Origin: JAGPCK01 sp964535575
Lineage (GTDB): Bacteria; Bacteroidota; Bacteroidia; UKL13-3
Reading direction: 5' to 3'
Length of the DNA: 64,000 nucleotides
Assembly (NCBI GenBank): GCA_964535575.1
Contig: CAZHTC010000002.1
Coordinates: forward strand, 310,001 to 374,000
Below are positions 9,257 to 17,883 of this stretch, one piece after another. Position 1 is the first letter of the stretch. Every line of letters begins with the position of its first letter. The position numbers and the translations under genes were made by a program. The notes beneath the pieces are model-generated. The model had not been told where the DNA came from. It did not search any database and was given only the letters and a program-made list of their open reading frames with translations.

Positions 9257-11097
9257 AATACATTTTAATTTCTTTTTTGTCTGTTATTCTTTCTTCATTA
9301 ACCTGTTTTGCAGCCAACCTTCCTGCATTAGAACGAGAGGTGAGCGTGCGTGCGCAAAACGAGCCCGTAAAAGAGGTTTTATCTCTGGTGGCACAGCAGG
9401 CAGGAATTCAGTTTTCTTACAACCCGGCCAAAGTTACTGTCACAAATAAAGTATCGCTGTCGCTGCTTAAAAAGCCGGTAAGGCTGGTGTTGAATTTGCT
9501 TTTCAAAAATTCCGTTCAGTATAAACAAAAGGGCAATTACATCATATTGATAGCTGCACCAGCACCTGCAGCAAATGTTCCGGTTAAAAAAATTGCCATT
9601 AGCGGATACATACATGATACACGTGGATACAAACTTATTGATGCAAGTGTATTCGATAAAAAAAATCAATTGTCTGCAGTAACTAATGTGTATGGATTTT
9701 TCAGTTTGCAAATTCCGGCCAATACTTTACCAATCGAAATAAGGGTACTAAAAGAAAATTACCTGGATACTTCCATAATTATTCAAACTTTCGAGAATAC
9801 CATTGATATTATATTACAACGGGAACCCGAGAGGATTGTACCCATTATTAATCCGGTAGCAGAAGAAAAAAAAATGGAAGAAAAGCTCGTTAAGGCCGAT
9901 AGTTTACCTTCAGAACAAACAGATACTGTTTTCCCGGAAATAAGAAGGAAGAAGAAATTTCTGGAGCAATGGGTGTCGCCCCGCATCAAGGCTAACCTAC
10001 ACAATATTTCGGATACTTTATTTACACGGGTGCAATTTTCGTTTGTCCCTTACCTCAGCACAAATCAGCTTTTATCAGGAAATACGGTCAATGATTTTTC
10101 TTTTAATCTGCTGGGAGGATACTCACAGGGAATCAACAAGGCTGAGTTTGGGGCATTAATAAATATAGACCGGGGAGACGTAAAATATTTCCAGGGCGCA
10201 GGGTTGATGAATCTGGTGGGTGGAAATGTAACGGGTGGGCAATTTGCCGGATTGATGAATATTAACCGGCAAACACTTTCGGGCGTGCAAGGCGGAGGAT
10301 TAATGAACCTCAACTTTGGAAAAGTTACAGGTGTGCAGGCTGCAGGATTAATAAATTTAACAGATACCATAAGCGGAGTTCAGGCAGCCGGATTGGTAAA
10401 TGTATGCCGTTATTTTATGGGAGTTCAGGCATCAGGCTTAGTTAATGCCTGCCTAAAAGCTGATGGAGTACAAGCCGCCTCGTTAGTAAATACTGCGATT
10501 GAAGTAAACGGATGGCAATGTGCTTCGTTGGTAAATGCAGCTGGTAAAGTAAAGGGCGGACAGGTAGCTTTAATTAATGTAGCTGATTCATGCAACGGTA
10601 TTCCGGTCGGATTTTTAAGTTATGTGCACCACGGATACCATAAATTGGAGTTGGCAGGAGATGAGGTGTTGTATGCACAATTAGCGTTTCGTACAGGTGT
10701 ACTGAGTTTTCATAATATTTTTTCAATCGGGGTTAATCCTTTTGTAAACGGCACTACCATTACCGGAGTAGGATATGGCTTGGGCAGTTACACCCGCATG
10801 GGTAAAAATTGGAATTTTGGAGGTGATATTGATGCTCAGTCGCTGGTTAAGGATTTCAATTTTAAAAATGCCCCCTTACTTACATCAGTTTTTGTGGGTT
10901 TTGAAGCCAGGGCAACTCAAAAAATTTCCATCACATTCGGCCCGGCTTTCAGGGCTTTATTTACCTATGCTCATTCCACCGATTATTTGGCAATTAATAA
11001 TCAACTGGCTCCTTACTCTTTTACAAACCATAGTTTTAACAACGGAACCAATGTGAAACTTTGGGTTGGCGGCAAAATAGGTTTAAGGTTTTTATAA
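9253..11097 (+). CDS. STN-domain protein with carboxypeptidase-regulatory-like domain and LA_2272-type surface repeats
   Basis: 614 residues. Signal peptide about 1-20 (ending CFAAN). An STN domain (about 27-95: EPVKEVLSLVAQQAGIQFSY, KKPVRLVLNLLFKNSVQY) is followed by a CarboxypepD_reg-like domain (about 112-185). A basic linker leads to about ten tandem 15-residue repeats (about 295-445; unit G-V-Q-A-A-G-L-x-N-x6, for example GVQAAGLINLTDTIS). The C-terminal part (about 450-614) alternates like an outer-membrane beta-barrel and ends KIGLRFL. The STN domain normally belongs to a TonB receptor talking to FecR; here it sits on a repeat protein. Translationally coupled to fecR by an ATGA overlap. 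A role as outer-membrane sensor for the sigma/FecR pair is inferred. Confidence 0.8.
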   Translation: MKYILISFLSVILSSLTCFAANLPALEREVSVRAQNEPVKEVLSLVAQQAGIQFSYNPAKVTVTNKVSLSLLKKPVRLVLNLLFKNSVQYKQKGNYIILIAAPAPAANVPVKKIAISGYIHDTRGYKLIDASVFDKKNQLSAVTNVYGFFSLQIPANTLPIEIRVLKENYLDTSIIIQTFENTIDIILQREPERIVPIINPVAEEKKMEEKLVKADSLPSEQTDTVFPEIRRKKKFLEQWVSPRIKANLHNISDTLFTRVQFSFVPYLSTNQLLSGNTVNDFSFNLLGGYSQGINKAEFGALINIDRGDVKYFQGAGLMNLVGGNVTGGQFAGLMNINRQTLSGVQGGGLMNLNFGKVTGVQAAGLINLTDTISGVQAAGLVNVCRYFMGVQASGLVNACLKADGVQAASLVNTAIEVNGWQCASLVNAAGKVKGGQVALINVADSCNGIPVGFLSYVHHGYHKLELAGDEVLYAQLAFRTGVLSFHNIFSIGVNPFVNGTTITGVGYGLGSYTRMGKNWNFGGDIDAQSLVKDFNFKNAPLLTSVFVGFEARATQKISITFGPAFRALFTYAHSTDYLAINNQLAPYSFTNHSFNNGTNVKLWVGGKIGLRFL

Positions 11098-11114
11098 TTT
11101 TTTTTCATAAGCAG

Positions 11115-11141
11115 ATAGGGGTAAGTGTCCATCAGCTTGTC
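11115..11141 (+). promoter_or_regulatory. Two-block motif, copy 2: candidate ECF-sigma promoter of the repeat-protein gene
   Basis: ATAGGGGTAAG (11115-11125), 10 nt, CTTGTC (11136-11141), identical in both blocks and in spacing to 7610-7636. The ATG follows 22 nt later, so the leader would be short. Confidence 0.6.
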
Positions 11142-11163
11142 ATAGGTGTAAATATTACACAAA

Positions 11164-12318
11164 ATGAAAGCAATTATACCCGTTCATCTGGCCGCAGCTG
11201 CGGTTTTTATGTTTCTTTTTTCGTTTTCCTATGCACAGGATTCTACCCGATACAAAGGCACTGTTTATACTTTTATTATAAATAAAGTGCCTGATCACTT
11301 TCCGGCACCATTAGTTGGGTTTGTAAATGTGGCCCAGGGAAGTCAGAATGGGGCGCAGATTGGATTTGTAAATCAAAATCAAAAAAATATTAATGGAACT
11401 CAGATTGGATTTGTAAACAACACCGGTGGTTATTTTAATGGTGCCCAAATTGGTTTTTCTAATTTAGTGAAAGATTCAGTTAACGGAGGACAAATAGGAT
11501 TTGTAAATATCAGCGGAAAATATGTGCGCGGTGTGCAAACCGGATTTGTAAATCTGTGCAACGATTCGATAGTAGGTGCGCAGGTTGGTTTTTTGAATAT
11601 TCCCGCAGGTAAAATAAAGGGTGCACAGGTAGGTTTTGTAAATCTGTGCAAAGATAGCTTAACCGGAACGCAGGTGGGCTTTGTAAACGTGGTTAAAGAT
11701 TCGATGGCGGGTGCGCAAATCGGATTTGTTAATACGGCAGGTAAAGGATTGAAAGGTGCGCAGATTGGTTTTGTAAATAGCACTAACTACAGTATTGTCG
11801 GGTCGCAAATCGGATTTGTAAACATTGCCGATTCCATTAGCGATGGAGTCCCGCTGGGTTTTGTTTCTATTGTACGTAAAGGAGGTTTCAGTGCATTCGA
11901 AATCGGCACGTCAACTTTATTTCCTTCAACAGTAGCCTACAAAATTGGTGTTCCTAAATTATACACTTCGATTATGTTTTCGTTTAATCCGGCATATACC
12001 AATCAGTTTGCCTATGGTGCTGGTTTAGGAACCATTATCAGGTTAAACAAAACGTTCGGGTTTAATCCAGAAGCGACTATTCAAAGTTCTATTGAGCAGC
12101 ATCCGCAAATGTTTACTTCCCTTACTGCATGTTTCAGCCTGCATATTACTCCAAAAATCTCGCTGGTGGCAGGTCCCTCAGTTACGTGGATACACAAAGG
12201 TTCGGTTTCGGGAGAAAGTTTGTATAAACCCGGCTATTCACTTTACGATGATTCCTACGACTACCGCAACCGGTTAACTGCCGGAGCGCAGGCATCCCTG
12301 CGGTTTCATCTTAACTAA
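11164..12318 (+). CDS. Secreted surface protein with 15-residue LA_2272-type repeats
   Basis: 384 residues. Signal peptide about 1-24 (ending FSYAQDS). About twelve tandem 15-residue units follow (about 50-235), consensus G-A-Q-I-G-F-V-N plus seven variable residues, for example GAQVGFVNLCKDSLT. The matching 45-nt DNA units are also similar to each other. The C-terminal 130 residues look like beta-strands of an outer-membrane barrel and end SLRFHLN. It resembles the second half of the preceding protein but lacks the STN and regulatory domains, so the two probably arose by duplication. Its own copy of the two-block motif suggests it is a target of the ECF sigma factor. Ligand unknown. Confidence 0.8.
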   Translation: MKAIIPVHLAAAAVFMFLFSFSYAQDSTRYKGTVYTFIINKVPDHFPAPLVGFVNVAQGSQNGAQIGFVNQNQKNINGTQIGFVNNTGGYFNGAQIGFSNLVKDSVNGGQIGFVNISGKYVRGVQTGFVNLCNDSIVGAQVGFLNIPAGKIKGAQVGFVNLCKDSLTGTQVGFVNVVKDSMAGAQIGFVNTAGKGLKGAQIGFVNSTNYSIVGSQIGFVNIADSISDGVPLGFVSIVRKGGFSAFEIGTSTLFPSTVAYKIGVPKLYTSIMFSFNPAYTNQFAYGAGLGTIIRLNKTFGFNPEATIQSSIEQHPQMFTSLTACFSLHITPKISLVAGPSVTWIHKGSVSGESLYKPGYSLYDDSYDYRNRLTAGAQASLRFHLN

Positions 12319-12391
12319 TCCATCTGTTCTCATCCACTAAAACTATTTTATGTATCATTCAATAAAAACTAAATTCCATTATTTGTGTATT

Positions 12392-14743
12392 ATGAAAAAA
12401 CAATTCATGCTGCTTGTGTCGGGTGTTTTCGGGTTAACAAATATCTATGCCCAGCAACTCACCCAAACTGTTCGGGGAAATGTAATCGATAAGATTTCTC
12501 AAAGCTCCGTTCCGGGAGCTATTGTGACACTTGAAAACTCAAATCCGGTAAATGGCACAACCACTGATATCAACGGAAAATTTATGTTAAAAAACGTACC
12601 CGTAGGACGTCAGAGTATTAAAGTTACCTATGTTGGGTATAAAGATTTTATTCTTCCGAATATCATTGTGAACTCGGGCAAGGAGGTTATTTTAACCATT
12701 CAGCTGGAGGAAGCCATTGTGTTGAAACGGGCAATTATCGTAAAAGCAAACCAGCAAAAAAATAAACCCGTAAATGAAATTGCAGCAGTAAGTACGCGCA
12801 CGTTTTCAGTTGAGGAAACGCAAAAATTTGCTGCAGCGGTAAACGACCCTGCGCGAATGGCAACTTCATTTGCCGGAGTAGTTCAGGGTGATGACGGCAG
12901 TAATTATATTTCTATTCGCGGCAACTCGCCCAATTCCATGATTTGGCGGATGGAAGGGGTGGATATTCCCAATCCGAATCATTTTGCGGGTACAGGAACT
13001 TCGGGAGGCGGTATTTCTATTCTCAGCGCTCAGCTTATGAGTAATTCCGATTTTCTTACCGGTGCATTCACGGCTGAATATGGCAATGCACTCTCTGGGG
13101 TTTTTGATATCAGGCTCCGCAAAGGAAATAACCAGAAAAGGGAAAACACATTTCAGGCAGGAGTACTCGGTATTGACTTTGCTACCGAAGGGCCGTTAAA
13201 AAAAGGATACGAAGGCTCTTACCTGATCAACTACCGTTATTCTACTTTGTCGCTGCTAAGTATGTGTGGGGTAAAAGTAGGAGCAGGGGTTACCAATTTT
13301 CAGGACCTGTCCTTTAATATCTCACTCCCTTCCGGAAAATCGGGTGCGTTTGGGGTATTCGGATTTGGTGGACTCAGCAGCCAGAAAATGACAGCCGAGA
13401 AAGATTCGATGAAATGGAAGGAAGATCCTTTTTACCGGTACAACAGTAAGTTTAACGCCAATACCGGAGCTGCTGGAGTAAGTTATATGCAGATGCTGGG
13501 CAAAAAAACATATATCAAAACAATACTTGCATTATCGGGTACTGATTACAGAGATTATGGCGAGGAATTAAATTTGAATTATGTGGCGCTTCAAAAAACG
13601 GATGAACGTTTTGTGAATAGCAAAATAACCTGGAGTAGCTTACTAAATCATAAAATCAATGCCCGAAATAGCTTGCGCAGCGGAATTATTGTAAACTCAC
13701 TTTACTATAACCTGCGTCAGAACCACCGCAATGATTCACTAGGGTTGATGGAAACGGAAATTGATACCCGGGGCCAAACCCAAACCGTGCAGTTGTACAC
13801 CAACTGGAACCATAAGGCAGGAGACAGATTTACCGTGAACACCGGATTTCACACACTGCATTTATTGTTGAACGGAGCCTTCGCTATCGAACCACGAGCT
13901 TCCGTAAGTTATGCCGCATCTGAAAAACGTACCATCGCTATAGGTTACGGAATACATAGCCAGATTCAGCCTTTGGGTGCGTATTTCACGCGCAATTCCG
14001 TTACCAATATAGCTATGAATAAAAACCTTGGAATGAGTAAAGCTCATCACTTTGTAGTTTCGCACGATATTAACGTGACTACACACACACATATCAAAAC
14101 CGAAATGTATTATCAGCACCTCTTCAATATTCCGGTTGCTGCCCAGGCAGGAAGTACGCTCTCCATGATTAATGTGGTAGACGGATATGTTACCGATAAA
14201 CTTGTAAATAAAGGTAAGGGCCGTAACTACGGATTAGAACTAACCGTTGAACGTTTTCTGCACAAAAACTTTTACTATCTGCTATCGGCTTCTGTTTATG
14301 ATTCGCGTTACCGTACACTTGACGGACATTGGTTCAATACACGCTTTAATACCGGTCGTTCCGCTTCTTTTACGGCAGGAAAAGAATGGCAGCTTTCTGA
14401 AAAACGCAAGAACAAAATTATCGGGATGAATGTCAAATTTCAATATGCCGGAGGCCTGCGTTACTCACCTATTGATTTGAATGCATCCATTGCCAAAGGA
14501 GAAACACAGTTTGTTGAAAGTAAAGCTTACACCATTCAAAATCCGGATTATTTTCGTTTAGACGTGAGAGTAAGTATGAAACGTAATTTTAAACATTCTA
14601 CCGGTACACTTGCCCTCGATATTCAAAATTCTACCAACCGTAAAAATATTGGGGGACAATATTACGATGTAAATACGGGGAAGGTAAAATACTGGTACCA
14701 AACTCCGCTCATTCCGGTATTGAGTTACCGCCTGGAGTTTTAA
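12392..14743 (+). CDS. TonB-dependent receptor with N-terminal carboxypeptidase-regulatory-like domain
   Basis: 783 residues from the ATG at 12392. This start is preferred over an in-frame ATG at 12350 because it begins a signal peptide (MKKQFMLLVSGVFGL...YAQ). A CarboxypepD_reg-like domain (about 22-105: GNVIDKISQSSVPGAIVTLE, TYVGYKDF) is followed by a plug domain (about 130-240: YISIRGNSPNSMIWRMEGVD) and a large beta-barrel ending SYRLEF. No STN domain is present, so this receptor cannot by itself signal through FecR in the classical way. It lies 73 bp after the repeat-protein gene on the same strand, and a terminator follows. Substrate unknown. It may be read from the same ECF-dependent transcript. 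Confidence 0.92.
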   Translation: MKKQFMLLVSGVFGLTNIYAQQLTQTVRGNVIDKISQSSVPGAIVTLENSNPVNGTTTDINGKFMLKNVPVGRQSIKVTYVGYKDFILPNIIVNSGKEVILTIQLEEAIVLKRAIIVKANQQKNKPVNEIAAVSTRTFSVEETQKFAAAVNDPARMATSFAGVVQGDDGSNYISIRGNSPNSMIWRMEGVDIPNPNHFAGTGTSGGGISILSAQLMSNSDFLTGAFTAEYGNALSGVFDIRLRKGNNQKRENTFQAGVLGIDFATEGPLKKGYEGSYLINYRYSTLSLLSMCGVKVGAGVTNFQDLSFNISLPSGKSGAFGVFGFGGLSSQKMTAEKDSMKWKEDPFYRYNSKFNANTGAAGVSYMQMLGKKTYIKTILALSGTDYRDYGEELNLNYVALQKTDERFVNSKITWSSLLNHKINARNSLRSGIIVNSLYYNLRQNHRNDSLGLMETEIDTRGQTQTVQLYTNWNHKAGDRFTVNTGFHTLHLLLNGAFAIEPRASVSYAASEKRTIAIGYGIHSQIQPLGAYFTRNSVTNIAMNKNLGMSKAHHFVVSHDINVTTHTHIKTEMYYQHLFNIPVAAQAGSTLSMINVVDGYVTDKLVNKGKGRNYGLELTVERFLHKNFYYLLSASVYDSRYRTLDGHWFNTRFNTGRSASFTAGKEWQLSEKRKNKIIGMNVKFQYAGGLRYSPIDLNASIAKGETQFVESKAYTIQNPDYFRLDVRVSMKRNFKHSTGTLALDIQNSTNRKNIGGQYYDVNTGKVKYWYQTPLIPVLSYRLEF

Positions 14744-14761
14744 GCTTAGGAGTGTATGAAT

Positions 14762-14793
14762 AAAGCCGGGGAAATTTTTCTCCGGCTTTTTTT
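14762..14793 (+). terminator. Rho-independent terminator closing the sigma/TonB receptor cluster
   Basis: Stem AAAGCCGG (14762-14769) / CCGGCTTT (14782-14789) with a T run to 14793. The rest of the gap up to 14927 shows no coding frame or motif I can name. Confidence 0.85.
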
Positions 14794-14927
14794 GGGAATA
14801 GTGATTATTTTAGCCAGACAAACAACCCACTGGTTAAGTCTGCTGTAGGATTCTGCGGCAGAATGCAATGTTTCTATCGGTACTGAATGCTAGGAACAGC
14901 AGCAAAAATACTATCAGGAGTATCGGG

Positions 14928-15485
14928 TCAATCTTCAATTATAATATCATAATGCTGTAGCAAACCACTAATACCCTGCTGCGAAAACCGTGCTTTTTTC
15001 AGTTTGTTTTTATCCGGGTGAATCGAGTAGTTAAAAGCTGTGCGCAAATCGGCTTTTTCCAGATTGGTTGCATCAAAAGTGGCCATATACAAATCGCAGG
15101 TGTTAAAAATCGCCTGCGTAAAATCGGTAGCGGTAAAATCGGCTTCCTGAAGCTGACAATTGGTAAACAGGGTTCCTTTCAGTTTCAGGTTATAAAACGA
15201 TACCATGCCCATCACGCAATCATTAAACCGAAAGGAAAGTAAAAACGGATTGCACCGTGCAAAGGATAATCCCAGCAGTTTACAGTGCGAAAAATGGTTG
15301 TTTTGAAAGGCGGTGTTATTTAGCTTAGCCGTACTCAGGTTGCAGTGGTGCCAGGTGCAATCAATAAATTTTATTCCGGATAAATCAGCCTGACTTAACT
15401 CGCAGTGCTCGAATCGGCATTTTTCATATTCACCTGCCAGTGTGGGATTACCCGTAATGGTTTGCTCAAAAGTATAAGTGTTCAT
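14928..15485 (-). CDS. Pentapeptide repeat protein (Qnr/MfpA-like fold)
   Basis: 185 residues. The protein is built almost entirely of five-residue units with a central L/F and a preceding small residue (CRFEH, CELSQ, ADLSG, IKFID, CNLST, AKLNN and so on), in two blocks split near residue 90. Such sequences form a right-handed quadrilateral beta-helix. Qnr and MfpA members mimic DNA and protect gyrase from quinolones, but most chromosomal members have no known role and no loop insertions diagnostic of Qnr can be assigned here. No signal peptide, so probably cytoplasmic. Single gene; the next upstream minus-strand gene ends 52 bp away. Confidence 0.85.
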   Translation of the reverse strand: MNTYTFEQTITGNPTLAGEYEKCRFEHCELSQADLSGIKFIDCTWHHCNLSTAKLNNTAFQNNHFSHCKLLGLSFARCNPFLLSFRFNDCVMGMVSFYNLKLKGTLFTNCQLQEADFTATDFTQAIFNTCDLYMATFDATNLEKADLRTAFNYSIHPDKNKLKKARFSQQGISGLLQHYDIIIED

Positions 15486-15537
15486 TGATTGCTATTAGTA
15501 ATAACATAATTGGTTAATCATTTTACAAATAATCCAC

Positions 15538-16284
15538 TTAGGATTTCGTTTGTAACCTATCATTGGAAATGTGAATATTTAGCTCTTTGGCGATTGCAAT
15601 TCCTGTTAGTTTATGCTCAATTATTGCTTTAATAAGTCGCTTTGATAAATATGGACCAAAAGGCGTCATGCTGAAATTAATTAAATCTTTCGACTTATCG
15701 AATTGACTATTGAGAATTATGTTTCGGGCAAAAATATAAAGTGTTGTACTTAATTTATTATATTTTTCAAGGGACCCAATTTCAATTGGAATCAATTCGG
15801 AATCTAAATCGCCATTATCTAGGTAGAATGAACTTTTAGAGAAGTCAATTGAGGTATCATCCAATGTTTTTATTGCAAGTAAAAAATAGTCAAATTGCTC
15901 TCCGTTTTTAGTTATTGTCAGAGGATAAAACTTGTGGCGCCCAAGATTAAAGCTCTCGAATACATGTTTCGCTTTCTTGCTGATGAACCAGCCACCGGTA
16001 TTGGTGCCAGATAGCGAAAAATGGTCTATGAAATCGAAAGGCTTGCTTGATTTGTGAAATTCAGGGATTCCCAAATTAAAATTTTCGGGCAGATTACCTG
16101 CTGTAAAGGCATCCCATAAGGGAAAATGGTTTGCTAAGGCACTGCCAACTATGGTAGCAGACGAATTTCTTCCATTTTTTTCAAGCGTAATACTCCCAAA
16201 ATCATCCGAGGTCGGTAATTCGTTTAGGAAATGGTTGTTGCGTTCAGCTTTCTGGTCTGATGTTAATGAATCCCATTCACTCAT
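15538..16284 (-). CDS. Uncharacterised protein resembling Imm11 (DUF1629) immunity proteins
   Basis: 248 residues, no signal peptide or membrane helix, so probably cytoplasmic. Features that recall the Imm11/MXAN_0049 family are a central GGWFISKKAKHVFESF and HKFYPLTI stretch (about 95-125) and the C-terminal LIKAIIEHKLTGIAIAKE segment, similar to the family's closing helix and GLTG turn. The match is from memory of the family and is weak in the first 80 residues. No toxin gene lies beside it, so if it is an immunity protein it is an orphan. Base composition is more AT-rich than in the helicase gene that follows, consistent with an acquired gene. Confidence 0.45.
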   Translation of the reverse strand: MSEWDSLTSDQKAERNNHFLNELPTSDDFGSITLEKNGRNSSATIVGSALANHFPLWDAFTAGNLPENFNLGIPEFHKSSKPFDFIDHFSLSGTNTGGWFISKKAKHVFESFNLGRHKFYPLTITKNGEQFDYFLLAIKTLDDTSIDFSKSSFYLDNGDLDSELIPIEIGSLEKYNKLSTTLYIFARNIILNSQFDKSKDLINFSMTPFGPYLSKRLIKAIIEHKLTGIAIAKELNIHISNDRLQTKS

Positions 16285-16346
16285 TTTTTTAAATTAAATA
16301 GGTTGAATTACTTGATGCCATTTGTTTTTATTTACAGAGTGCCAAA

Positions 16347-16354
16347 CAAAGGTA
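16347..16354 (-). promoter_or_regulatory. Possible -7 element of the Imm11-like gene
   Basis: Minus strand reads TACCTTTG, fitting TAnnTTTG, about 60 nt before the start. No -33 TTG is visible at the expected distance. Confidence 0.3.
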
Positions 16355-16489
16355 TAATTTTTTGGGATGAAGTATAAAATCGTAAACTTATTGATAAAGC
16401 AATACCGATTAAAGAAAACATTGCGAAATCAAATTTTATTAAATGGATTTTTTTATAAATAGCCTTCAGTTTTCCCGATATTCGCTGCC

Positions 16490-17824
16490 ATGGAGCAACA
16501 TCCACCGGTAGTAACCCCTGATTTTTCCAATGCCTATTTGCGCAGGGCTTTCGAGGCCATTGAGCAAACGCGCGAGTGCCTGTTTATTACGGGCAAAGCA
16601 GGCACAGGTAAATCAACCCTGTTGCGCCATGTGGTGGCTAATACCATAAAACGATGTGTGGTGCTGGCACCTACCGGTATTGCAGCCATCAATGCAGGCG
16701 GGCAAACGGTGCATTCGTTTTTTCTCTTGCCATTCAGACCTATTGTGCCGGGCGATGACGAGATAAAATTGTTTCCCAAGCACAGTGCCCGTTTTAAAAT
16801 GATTCACAAAACCGATTGTTTTATCATTGACGAGGCCTCGATGCTGCGTGCCGATTTAATTGATGCCATTGACCAAACGCTTCGGCTCAATTGCGGCCAA
16901 CCCAATTTGCCTTTCGGGGGCAAGCAGGTCATTTTTTTTGGTGATTTATTTCAATTGGAGCCGGTGGTACAGCAAAACGAAGTTGAGCGTTATCTTTTTT
17001 CGGAGCATTACCGTAGCCACTATTTTTTTGATGCAAAGGTATTTGAAGAGTTGCACATGCATTGCTTAGAGTTGCGCAAAGTGTTCAGACAAAATGATCC
17101 TGATTTTATTAAATTACTTGATGCCATACGGCTGAACCGTGCCGATGAATTTGAGTTAACCGAACTGAACCAACGCGTAAACCGCACGTTTCATCCAACC
17201 AAAGACGATTTGTATATCACCGTTACCACCCGCAACCAGGTAGCCTCGGGCATCAATGAATTTGAACTGGATAAATTAGAGGGCAGCGAGCGGGTGTACT
17301 CCGGTACGGTGGAAGGCGACTTCAGTGAAAAAAATCTGCCGACCGATTTGCATCTGGTATTGAAAGAAGGAGCACAAATTATTTTTATCAAAAACGAGGT
17401 GGGAAATCGTTGGGTAAACGGTACCATTGCCACCATTCATGCATTGGATGAAGATACGCTGAAAGTGAAAATGGCCAATGGGGATATTGAAGAAGTAAAA
17501 CATGAAACCTGGGAAAACAAACGTTACAGCTGGGATGCCTCCAGACGCAGGGTAGAGAGTGAAGTGATAGGAAGGTTTAAACAATTTCCGGTAAAACTGG
17601 CCTGGGCCATCACCATTCATAAAAGCCAGGGATTAACCTTTGATAAAATGATTGTGGATTTGGCGGGAGGTACCTTTGCACACGGGCAGTTGTATGTAGC
17701 CTTGAGCCGTTGCCGCTCGCTGGAGGGGTTGGTATTGCGCGAACCGATCAGGCAAAAAGATATTATTATTGATGAGCGGGTGGTGCGTTTTGCCCGTAAC
17801 TTCGCAGCATTGGAAGACTCATAA
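16490..17824 (+). CDS. PIF1/RecD2-like ATP-dependent DNA helicase
   Basis: 444 residues, superfamily 1B. Motif I (Walker A) is ITGKAGTGKSTLLRHV (about 32-47), motif Ia is VVLAPTGIAAINAGGQTVHSF, motif II (Walker B) is DCFIIDEASMLRADL (about 108-122), motif III is FFGDLFQLEPV, and the C-terminal motif VI region is AITIHKSQGLTFDK followed by QLYVALSRCRSLEGL. These are the PIF1-family signatures. The protein would unwind 5' to 3', with G-quadruplex or fork roles in known relatives. No extra HRDC or nuclease domain is present. The 205-bp gap in front is AT-rich with no clear promoter for this gene. Confidence 0.9.
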   Translation: MEQHPPVVTPDFSNAYLRRAFEAIEQTRECLFITGKAGTGKSTLLRHVVANTIKRCVVLAPTGIAAINAGGQTVHSFFLLPFRPIVPGDDEIKLFPKHSARFKMIHKTDCFIIDEASMLRADLIDAIDQTLRLNCGQPNLPFGGKQVIFFGDLFQLEPVVQQNEVERYLFSEHYRSHYFFDAKVFEELHMHCLELRKVFRQNDPDFIKLLDAIRLNRADEFELTELNQRVNRTFHPTKDDLYITVTTRNQVASGINEFELDKLEGSERVYSGTVEGDFSEKNLPTDLHLVLKEGAQIIFIKNEVGNRWVNGTIATIHALDEDTLKVKMANGDIEEVKHETWENKRYSWDASRRRVESEVIGRFKQFPVKLAWAITIHKSQGLTFDKMIVDLAGGTFAHGQLYVALSRCRSLEGLVLREPIRQKDIIIDERVVRFARNFAALEDS

Positions 17825-17883
17825 AAAGCATGATGCTTATGTGGAAACAAGTTCGCGTTAGCAGGGCTTTATTTAAGGATAAC

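Noticed and set aside
10065..11783. Long antisense open frames through the 15-residue repeats (10065-10370 and 11430-11783, minus strand)
   Set aside because: They arise because the 45-nt repeats lack stops on the other strand; the antisense products are proline/threonine repeats without start context, and the plus-strand genes have signal peptides and clear domain structure.
11316..11860. CRISPR-like regularly spaced repeats
   Set aside because: The 45-nt periodicity is in frame with coding units, there are no unique spacers, and the translated repeats explain it fully.
12350..12391. Earlier ATG for the TonB receptor at 12350
   Set aside because: The extra 14 residues would place a charged, non-signal sequence before the natural signal peptide starting at 12392.
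14928..15485. Calling the pentapeptide protein a quinolone resistance gene (qnr)
   Set aside because: Pentapeptide repeats alone do not define Qnr; no diagnostic loop or resistance context is visible.
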